Shown here piece after piece: positions 6,710-10,915 of a stretch of DNA of 10,915 nucleotides. This stretch comes from an uncultured Eubacteriales bacterium (GTDB lineage: Bacteria; Bacillota; Clostridia; Oscillospirales; Oscillospiraceae), in contig URTG01000045.1 in assembly GCA_900550705.1 (NCBI GenBank), positions 1-10,915 of the forward strand, read 5' to 3'. Under the pieces are notes generated by a model. That model saw nothing but the letters and a program-made list of their open reading frames with translations. It had not been told where the DNA came from and did not search any database. Within the stretch, counting starts at the first letter, position 1. The number at the start of each line of letters is the position of its first letter. The position numbers and the translations under genes are program-made.

Positions 6710-7009
6710 TCAGTTGTTCACGTCGTAAAAAATGCGCTCGCCGTCGGAGGCCAGGCCCAGATCATCCCGGGCCAGACCCTGGATGAAGTCCTGATCTCCC
6801 TGGTGCTCCAGGTCGGACCGCAGGGCGTCATTCTGCTTTTCGGTCTGCTGGATCTGGGCCTCCAGCGCCTGGCTCTTGCTGCGAAGCTCCGGCAGACGGC
6901 TGCCGTATATCCGGACAATGCCTGCCCCTGCGGCGGCCACCAGCACCACGATCACCAGCAGAGCCGCCACGCGGCTGCGGCTGACGGGCTTTTTCTTGCT
7001 TCTTGCCAT
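6710..7009 (-). CDS. divIC: Septum formation initiator / DivIC-FtsB family cell-division protein
   Basis: Small bitopic membrane protein (99 aa) of the divisome, in the family that pairs with FtsL/DivIB. A basic N-terminus (ARSKKKPVSRSR) leads into one membrane segment at residues about 13-33, a coiled-coil region at about 40-70 (LRSKSQALEAQIQQTEKQN), and the C-terminal family motif ARDDLGLASDGERIFYD at 80-96. The start at ATG 7009 is preferred over ATG 7036 because AGGGAG lies 9 nt upstream and would otherwise be coding. The order yabP-yabQ-divIC-yabR is the same as in Bacillus subtilis. The 5' part is overlapped out of frame by the long tail of the yabQ reading frame. A weak promoter candidate lies about 60 nt upstream. 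Confidence 0.88.
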   Translation of the reverse strand: MARSKKKPVSRSRVAALLVIVVLVAAAGAGIVRIYGSRLPELRSKSQALEAQIQQTEKQNDALRSDLEHQGDQDFIQGLARDDLGLASDGERIFYDVNN

Positions 7010-7490
7010 GTCTGCGGACTCCCTTCCGTGCGTCATCTTTTGGCCGTAGAAAACACTTCCACCTATATGTGTTTAGTATAGCGTACTTTGCCGCAGAATG
7101 GAAGCCCTTTTTTGCTTCCGGCAGCAATTTTTTTGCCTGATGGCGGCAAAAATCCAGGGGCAGCCGCAAAAGCCGCGCCAGCTCCCCGGCCACATCGGCC
7201 CAGAATTCCCACAGGGGCCGCAGCAGCGGCGCAGCCGCCAGCAGATACAGCAGCATCCCCGCCCCGGCTCCCAGCAGCAGATACAGCTGGGGCTCGCCGC
7301 CGCCCACCCGGGTCAGGGTCCACAGGGTCCCCAGCAGGCACATCAGGCCGAACACCGCGTCGGCGGCATGGGTCAGCCCCGGCCGCCTGCGCCGCAGCAC
7401 CCGCAGCAGGTCGTATACCAGGCCCCCGGCGGCTCCCAGGGCCACGGCGGCTCCCAGGGCGGCCAGCTGACCGGCCACATAGTTCTCCAT
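6828..7490 (-). CDS. yabQ: Spore cortex biosynthesis protein YabQ, with a tail overlapping divIC
   Basis: Membrane protein needed for spore cortex formation in Bacillus. The N-terminal part has three hydrophobic segments (residues about 8-28, 43-60 and 68-90), with the family-type stretch GGLVYDLLRVLRR after the first, and a basic region (RLPLDFCRHQAKKLLPEAKK) as usual for YabQ. The frame stays open to 220 aa, so its last roughly 60 codons lie over divIC in another phase; that part is arginine-, glycine- and proline-rich and probably not a conserved domain. Two slippery heptamers occur at 7128-7134 and 7107-7113; a -1 shift there would end the protein at 7063 (about 142 aa). ATG 7490 lies 8 nt after the yabP stop, whose TGAGGGG supplies the ribosome binding site, so translation is likely coupled. 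The first segment contains an 18-bp tandem duplication. Confidence 0.78.
   Translation of the reverse strand: MENYVAGQLAALGAAVALGAAGGLVYDLLRVLRRRRPGLTHAADAVFGLMCLLGTLWTLTRVGGGEPQLYLLLGAGAGMLLYLLAAAPLLRPLWEFWADVAGELARLLRLPLDFCRHQAKKLLPEAKKGFHSAAKYAILNTYRWKCFLRPKDDARKGVRRHGKKQEKARQPQPRGGSAGDRGAGGRRRGRHCPDIRQPSAGASQQEPGAGGPDPADRKAE
7075..7080 (-). promoter_or_regulatory. Weak candidate -10 element for divIC
   Basis: TATACT on the minus strand about 65 nt before the divIC start codon, within the tail of yabQ. The -35 at 17-18 bp (TTCCAT or CTTCCA) is poor. It is listed because divIC is a vegetative gene and would need its own promoter if the hairpin before yabP stops transcription from rqcP. Confidence 0.25.
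7427..7460. repeat. 18-bp tandem duplication inside yabQ
   Basis: The 16-bp unit CGGCGGCTCCCAGGGC occurs at 7427-7442 and again at 7445-7460, a period of 18 bp. It encodes the near-repeat LGAAVA-LGAAGG in the first membrane segment of YabQ, so it is an in-frame duplication of six codons. Confidence 0.8.
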
Positions 7491-7498
7491 CCGTCCCC

Positions 7499-7777
7499 TC
7501 AGCCCAGCAGCCGGGTCAGCCAGGACCCCCGGGGCGCCTGCTGCTCCTCATAGGTCAGGGCCTCCACCCGGCCGTCTACCTGGAGCTCGCCGCCGTCCAG
7601 ACTCAGCTTGCCGATGTGCAGCCCCTCCCCGGTGACGATCAGGGTCCCCTCGCAGGTGGCCATGACGATGCAGCCCTCGTCGAACCGCTCCACGTCCTCT
7701 ACCCCGGACACCGTCAGCTTGTCCCGGCCCTCCAGTTCCACCCGGTGATACAGCTGCTGCCCCGTTTCATACGCCAT
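7499..7777 (-). CDS. yabP: Sporulation protein YabP
   Basis: Small protein (92 aa) of the YabP family, in Bacillus a mother-cell sporulation protein encoded next to yabQ. The middle of the protein shows the family pattern GVEDVERFDEGCIVM at 25-39, GTLIVTGEGLHIGKLSLDGG from 44, and GELQVDGRVEALTY, a beta-rich fold related to YqfC. The ATG at 7777 is preceded immediately by seven T residues and, 10-12 nt upstream, by GAGGGGG, which lies inside the 3' arm of a long hairpin. The stop codon is 8 nt before yabQ, so both are probably one translational unit. A SigE-like promoter overlapping the hairpin matches the mother-cell expression known for this gene in Bacillus. Confidence 0.88.
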   Translation of the reverse strand: MAYETGQQLYHRVELEGRDKLTVSGVEDVERFDEGCIVMATCEGTLIVTGEGLHIGKLSLDGGELQVDGRVEALTYEEQQAPRGSWLTRLLG

Positions 7778-7846
7778 AAAAAAACCGCCCCCTCATATCA
7801 GCAATGGAATATTTCAATCGAATATCCCATGTGTATGAGAGGGCGG
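7778..7846 (-). terminator. Long terminator-like hairpin that hides the yabP ribosome binding site
   Basis: Outer arms 7785-7797 and 7834-7846 pair over 13 bp with one mismatch. An inner pair, 7806-7813 with 7821-7828, pairs over 8 positions with one mismatch around a 7-nt loop. On the minus strand the GC-rich base of the stem is followed at once by seven T residues (7784-7778), which touch the yabP ATG. The 3' arm contains GAGGGGGCGG, the only plausible yabP Shine-Dalgarno. In RNA started at rqcP this would act as an intrinsic terminator or translation block. Confidence 0.65.
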
Positions 7847-7858
7847 GAAAAATTATAC
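7830..7858 (-). promoter_or_regulatory. SigE-like sporulation promoter of yabP
   Basis: On the minus strand GTATAAT (7852-7858), 14 bp, CATACACA (7830-7837). Against the Bacillus SigE consensus (KMATATT, 14-15 bp, CATACAHT) this is about 5 of 7 and 7 of 8 matches. yabP and yabQ belong to the SigE regulon in Bacillus. The -10 sits in the 5' arm of the hairpin before yabP, so RNA started near 7823 would lack that arm. Confidence 0.55.
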
Positions 7859-7862
7859 CGGT

Positions 7863-7916
7863 TGTCCCGGTCTGTCCCGGGTCTGTCTCAGCTTTGTCCC
7901 GGAGTTGTCCCGCCGA
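7863..7916. repeat. Five degenerate 10-11 bp tandem units at the end of rqcP
   Basis: Units beginning TGTCCCG start at 7863, 7873, 7895 and 7906, with a diverged unit TGTCTCA at 7884 that contains the rqcP stop codon. Period 10, 11, 11, 11 bp. The repeat ends 4 bp from the -35 of the SigE-like promoter. Confidence 0.7.
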
Positions 7917-8151
7917 TTTCCCGGTACATGGCGGCGGCGTCGGCCTTGCCCACGTTGTCCGCCACCGACAGCACCTCCACCTCCAGGGTCCTGGCCCCGA
8001 AGCGGATGGCAATTTTGTCCCCGGGCTTCACCTCGTAGGACGCCCGCTGCACCCGGCCGTTGACGCTGACCCGCTCATTGTCGCAGGCCTCGTTGGCCAC
8101 CGTCCGCCGCTTGATGAGGCGGGATACCTTCAGATATTTATCCAGTCGCAT
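7888..8151 (-). CDS. rqcP: S4-domain protein RqcP (YabO/Hsp15-like), ribosome quality control
   Basis: Small RNA-binding protein (87 aa) of the S4 family. In Bacillus RqcP works with RqcH on stalled 50S subunits to add C-terminal alanine tails to incomplete proteins. The sequence begins MRLDKYLKVSRLIKRRTVA, followed by VSVNGRVQRASYEVKPGD and the IAIRFGARTLEVEVL strand region, the full S4 pattern. ATG 8151 is chosen because AGGAGGGG lies about 6 nt upstream; the frame is open further upstream but crosses the promoter. It heads the cluster, divergent from murC, with a strong SigA-like promoter. The C-terminal codons fall within a degenerate tandem repeat. Confidence 0.9.
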   Translation of the reverse strand: MRLDKYLKVSRLIKRRTVANEACDNERVSVNGRVQRASYEVKPGDKIAIRFGARTLEVEVLSVADNVGKADAAAMYREIGGTTPGQS

Positions 8152-8175
8152 AGCAATCCCCTCCTTTTGCCTCGC

Positions 8176-8204
8176 ATTATAGCAGAAATTTCTCGGTTTT
8201 GCAA
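8176..8204 (-). promoter_or_regulatory. SigA-like promoter of rqcP
   Basis: On the minus strand TTGCAA (8199-8204), a 17-bp spacer and a perfect TATAAT (8176-8181) preceded by TGC (extended -10). The leader would be under 25 nt, leading straight into AGGAGGGG. Confidence 0.75.
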
Positions 8205-8233
8205 CAGAAGTCATTTTTTGTGGGGTATGTGAG

Positions 8234-8262
8234 TTGCACACTCGGGCGGGGTATAGTATAAT
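8234..8262 (+). promoter_or_regulatory. SigA-like promoter of murC
   Basis: TTGCAC at 8234-8239, a 17-bp spacer and a perfect TATAAT at 8257-8262, about 38 bp before the murC start codon. It is divergent from the rqcP promoter. An octamer TTTTGCAA occurs at 8197-8204 and 8275-8282. Confidence 0.7.
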
Positions 8263-8300
8263 ATAGGGTACGAATTTTGCAAATGCGGGAGGGACCCAAT

Positions 8301-9698
8301 ATGATGCATCCTACCATAGATATCAAAACCTTTCTCAAGCCCGGGGTCCGGGCCCACCTGGCCGGCATCGGCGGGGTGAGCATGTGTCCCCTGGCGGAGG
8401 TGCTGCTGGGCATGGGCCTGCGGGTGCAGGGCTCGGACATGACGGAAAGCGACACCGTCCGCCAGCTCCGGTCCCAGGGCATCGACGTGGCCATCGGCCA
8501 CTCGGCGGAGAACCTGAAGGACTGCGACCTGGTGATCCGCACCGCCGCCATCCACGACGAGAATCCCGAGATCGCCGGGGCCATCGCCCGGGGCATCCCC
8601 GTGTATGAGCGGGCCCAGGCCTGGGGCGCTATCATGCAGCACTACGAAAACGCCCTGTGCATCTCCGGCACCCACGGCAAAACCACCACCACCTCCATGG
8701 CCACCCACATCTTCATGGCGGCCCAGGCGGACCCCACCGTGATGATCGGCGGCACCCTGCCCATTTTGGGCACCGGCCACCGGGTGGGCAAGGGCAAGAC
8801 CATTATTCTGGAGTCCTGCGAGTATTGCAACTCCTTCCTGTCCTTCTATCCCACCGTCGCCGTCATCCTGAACATTGAAGCCGACCATCTGGACTTCTTC
8901 AAAGACCTGGACGACGTGGAACACTCCTTCCGGGCCTTTGCCGACCTGGTGCCCCAAAGCGGCACCGTGCTGGCCAACGGCGAGGACGAGAACACCATGG
9001 CGGCCCTGAAGGGCAAGGAGGACGTTCTGACCTTCGGCCTGCACCACGGGGATTTCCACGCGGAAAACCTCACCTGGGACCACGGCTTCCCCTCCTTTGA
9101 TGTGGTGTGGAACGACGAACCCAAGGCCCATATCACTCTGCAAGTGCCCGGCGAGCATAACGTGAAAAACGCCATCGCCGCCGCCGCTGCCGCCCTGGTC
9201 CTGGGCATCCCCGGCTGGGCCATCCAGCAGGGCTTACAGGACTTCCGGGGGGCCGGCCGCCGGTTTGAATTCAAGGGCAAGGCCAAGGGCGCGGACATTT
9301 ATGACGACTACGCGCACCACCCCGGCGAATTAAAGGCCCTGCTGGGCATGGCCTCCAACCTGGGGTACCAGCGCGTCATCTGCGCCTTCCAGCCCCATAC
9401 CTACACCCGCACCAAGGCGCTCTTTGATGAGTTCGCCGAGGTGCTGAAAAAGCCGGATGTGACCTTCCTGGCGCAGATCTTCGCCGCGCGGGAGACCAAC
9501 GAGGTGGGCATCTCCTCCAACGACCTGGCCGCTGCCATCCCCGGTGCCAAGGCCGCTGCCAATTTTGCCCAGCTGACGGACTGGCTCTATGACATGGCCC
9601 AGCCCGGCGACCTGATCCTGACCGTCGGGGCCGGGGACATCTACACCGTGGGCGAGGCCCTGGTCCAGCGGGACCGGGAAAACCAGACCAACGCCTGA
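8301..9698 (+). CDS. murC: UDP-N-acetylmuramate--L-alanine ligase (MurC)
   Basis: Cytoplasmic peptidoglycan-precursor ligase that joins L-alanine to UDP-N-acetylmuramate using ATP. The 465-aa protein has the full Mur-ligase layout: an N-terminal UDP-sugar-binding domain with AGIGGVSM at 21-28, the ATP loop SGTHGKTTTT at 122-131, ESCEYCNSFLSF at 171-182 followed by NIEADHLDFF at 191-200, GEHNVKNAIAA at 284-294, YDDYAHHP at 334-341 and FQPHTYTRT at 363-371. The YDDYAHHP and ESCEY motifs fit MurC rather than MurD, E or F; Mpl, which adds whole peptides, is a less likely alternative. GGAGG 8 nt before ATG 8301 fixes the start; an earlier in-frame ATG at 8277 has no such site. The gene is single, with its own promoter and terminator, not in a dcw cluster. 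Confidence 0.93.
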   Translation: MMHPTIDIKTFLKPGVRAHLAGIGGVSMCPLAEVLLGMGLRVQGSDMTESDTVRQLRSQGIDVAIGHSAENLKDCDLVIRTAAIHDENPEIAGAIARGIPVYERAQAWGAIMQHYENALCISGTHGKTTTTSMATHIFMAAQADPTVMIGGTLPILGTGHRVGKGKTIILESCEYCNSFLSFYPTVAVILNIEADHLDFFKDLDDVEHSFRAFADLVPQSGTVLANGEDENTMAALKGKEDVLTFGLHHGDFHAENLTWDHGFPSFDVVWNDEPKAHITLQVPGEHNVKNAIAAAAAALVLGIPGWAIQQGLQDFRGAGRRFEFKGKAKGADIYDDYAHHPGELKALLGMASNLGYQRVICAFQPHTYTRTKALFDEFAEVLKKPDVTFLAQIFAARETNEVGISSNDLAAAIPGAKAAANFAQLTDWLYDMAQPGDLILTVGAGDIYTVGEALVQRDRENQTNA

Positions 9699-9707
9699 GC
9701 AACTTCG

Positions 9708-9738
9708 CCGCGGAGGGGTACGCCCCTCCGCGGTTTTT
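9708..9738 (+). terminator. Rho-independent terminator of murC
   Basis: A perfect 11-bp stem (9708-9718 with 9723-9733, arm CCGCGGAGGGG), TACG loop and five T residues (9734-9738), 9 nt after the murC stop. Confidence 0.92.
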
Positions 9739-9754
9739 CACAAAAAATGAAAAA

Positions 9755-9782
9755 AACCCGCCTTGTCTCAAAAAAGCGGGTT
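9755..9782 (+). other. Leader hairpin touching the ribosome binding site of the P1 peptidase gene
   Basis: AACCCGC at 9755-9761 pairs with GCGGGTT at 9776-9782 across a 14-nt A-rich loop. The stem ends exactly where the Shine-Dalgarno GGAGAG (9783-9788) begins. No good promoter is visible between the murC terminator and this gene, so it may depend on read-through or on an unrecognised promoter. Confidence 0.45.
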
Positions 9783-9795
9783 GGAGAGACGAACG

Positions 9796-10791
9796 ATGGA
9801 AAGAATAGAACTGCACGAGATCCCCGGCTTTTCCTTCGGCCAGGTGCAAGACGTGGCAGCCGGGACCGGCTGCACCGTCATCCTATGTCCCCAGGGAGCC
9901 GTCACCGGCGTGGACATCCGGGGCGGGTCCCCCGGCACGCGGGACACCGCTGCGCTGGATCCGCTGTGCAACCGGTCTGTGGTCCACGCCGTGGTCCTCA
10001 CCGGGGGCAGCGCCTTTGGCCTGGATGCCGCCGGGGGCGTGATGAAAAAGCTGGAGGAGGAGAAGATCGGCCGGGACGTGCTGGTGACGGTGGTCCCCAA
10101 CGTCTGTGCCGCCGTCCTGTTTGACCTCAAGTTCGGGGCCATGGACGTGCGCCCCGACGGGGCCATGGGCTACGCCGCCTGCGAAGCCGCCTTACAGGGC
10201 GGCCCCTTGCAGGAGGGCAACTTCGGCGCGGGCACCGGCTGCACGGTGGGGAAAATTCGCGGGGCAAAGTTCGCCATGAAGGGCGGCATCGGCTGCTGCG
10301 CCTACCGCCAGGGGGACCTGATGGTGGGGGCTGTGGTCGCCTGCAACGCCATGGGCGACGTGTGGGACCACGGCCAGATCATCGCCGGGGCCAGAAACGA
10401 TGAAAACACCGGCTTTGCCAACTCTGAGGAGTGGCTCATCGCCCACGGGGAGCGGCAGCTGGATGTGTTCAGCGAGAAATTCGTGGGGCAGAACACCGTC
10501 ATCGGCTGTGTTGTGACGAACGCCGCCCTGACCAAGCCCCAGACGGCGAAGCTCGCCGCCGTGGCCCAGAACGGCATCGCCCGCGCCGTCCGCCCCGCCA
10601 ACGCCACCTTTGATGGGGACAGTATGTTCGCCATGGCCTGCGGCAGCGTCGCTGCCGACCCGGATGCCGTGGGCATCTTAGCCGCCCGCGCTGTCGAGGA
10701 GGCCATTTGCCGGGGCGTGAGGGCCGCCGAGAGTCTCCACGGCCGCCCGGCGATCCGAGACTTACCGTTTGGAAAGGATAAAAATTCATGA
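9796..10791 (+). CDS. P1-family (DmpA-like) aminopeptidase
   Basis: Predicted cytoplasmic self-processing peptidase of the DmpA/ornithine-acetyltransferase fold, 331 aa, releasing N-terminal residues from small peptides or amides. Motifs: GGSPGTRDTA at 43-52, VVLTGGSAFGLDAAGGVMKKLEE at 66-88, GAGTGCTVGK at 144-153, MKGGIGC at 161-167, then QNTVIGCVVTNAALTKPQ from 232 and the end motif RPANATFDGDSMFAMACG. By analogy with family members cleaved before a Thr, Asn233-Thr234 is the likely self-cleavage site with Thr234 as nucleophile; many relatives have NTT where this has NTV. The start at ATG 9796 follows GGAGAG, and the ATG at 9763 would precede the leader hairpin. The stop overlaps the next start as ATGA, so it is coupled to the M3 peptidase gene. 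Confidence 0.88.
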   Translation: MERIELHEIPGFSFGQVQDVAAGTGCTVILCPQGAVTGVDIRGGSPGTRDTAALDPLCNRSVVHAVVLTGGSAFGLDAAGGVMKKLEEEKIGRDVLVTVVPNVCAAVLFDLKFGAMDVRPDGAMGYAACEAALQGGPLQEGNFGAGTGCTVGKIRGAKFAMKGGIGCCAYRQGDLMVGAVVACNAMGDVWDHGQIIAGARNDENTGFANSEEWLIAHGERQLDVFSEKFVGQNTVIGCVVTNAALTKPQTAKLAAVAQNGIARAVRPANATFDGDSMFAMACGSVAADPDAVGILAARAVEEAICRGVRAAESLHGRPAIRDLPFGKDKNS

Positions 10792-10915
10792 AAAAAGTCA
10801 GTGAACTGGAGTATACCCGCCTGCCCATCGAGGACTTCGGGAAAGAGGCCACGGCCATCATCGAGCAGGTGAAGAACGCCGCCTCTGCCCAAGAGGTGCT
10901 GGCGGCAAGAGACAA
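10788..10915 (+). CDS. M3-family oligoendopeptidase (PepF-like), N-terminal fragment cut by the window end
   Basis: The first 42 codons of a reading frame running off the window, starting MKKVSELEYTRLPIEDF and continuing as a charged helix (IIEQVKNAASAQEVLAARD). This N-terminal pattern is typical of Clostridial M3-family oligoendopeptidases, which usually run to about 560-600 aa with a zinc HExxH motif far downstream, outside this window. The ATG overlaps the stop of the P1 peptidase gene (ATGA), and AAGGAT lies about 8 nt upstream within it, so translation is probably coupled. Two cytoplasmic peptidases in one operon suggest stepwise peptide breakdown. The call rests on a short stretch only. 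Confidence 0.65.
   Translation, partial: MKKVSELEYTRLPIEDFGKEATAIIEQVKNAASAQEVLAARD

Noticed and set aside
7088..8038. 316-codon plus-strand frame across yabQ, yabP and rqcP
   Set aside because: Pro/Ala/Arg-rich and crosses three well-supported minus-strand genes and their control region.
8211..9158. 315-codon minus-strand frame opposite murC
   Set aside because: Gly/Val/His-rich antisense shadow; all Mur-ligase motifs are on plus.
1..10915. CRISPR array, tRNA/rRNA genes, insertion sequence ends, attachment sites
   Set aside because: Looked for and not seen: no regular spacer repeats, no cloverleaf, no transposase or integrase motif.

Overview
The window reads as a GC-rich, spore-forming member of the Clostridia. 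The best guess is an Oscillospiraceae-type gut Firmicute (Flavonifractor, Lawsonibacter, Intestinimonas or Oscillibacter-like). This rests on the sporulation genes yabP and yabQ inside the classical Firmicutes order rqcP-yabP-yabQ-divIC-yabR, strong Shine-Dalgarno sites of the GGAGG type, and consensus SigA-like promoters. The genus is an inference from gene style and was not tested by any search.

Left part (1-1166): a plus-strand lipid kinase of the diacylglycerol-kinase/YegS family with its own promoter and a probably bidirectional terminator. Middle-left (1167-6090, all minus strand): a compact cassette. In transcription order it has a SARP-like regulator (winged helix, BTAD, AAA/STAND ATPase), its terminator, a promoter whose -35 region carries two 7-bp direct repeats with the spacing known from SARP target promoters, a cytoplasmic M20 amidohydrolase, and an APC-type amino-acid permease. 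The simplest reading is a regulator controlling uptake and hydrolysis of an amide or peptide-like compound; the substrate cannot be read from the sequence.

Middle-right (6179-8204, minus strand): rqcP (S4 domain, ribosome quality control), yabP and yabQ (sporulation), divIC/ftsB-like (cell division) and yabR-like (S1 domain), ending at a strong terminator. The rqcP-yabP junction is unusual. A long hairpin followed by seven U residues sits directly before the yabP start codon and contains its ribosome binding site. A SigE-like -10 element lies inside the 5' arm of that hairpin, so a transcript started there would lack the arm. Upstream are five 10-11 bp tandem units. This looks like a switch that separates vegetative from sporulation expression.

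Right part (8234-10915, plus strand): murC, divergent from rqcP with its own promoter and terminator, then a P1-family (DmpA-like) aminopeptidase overlapping by ATGA with the start of an M3-family oligoendopeptidase that runs off the window. Together these two look like a peptide-degradation operon.

The remaining intergenic stretches are all under 300 bases. They contain the promoters, terminators and inverted repeats listed.
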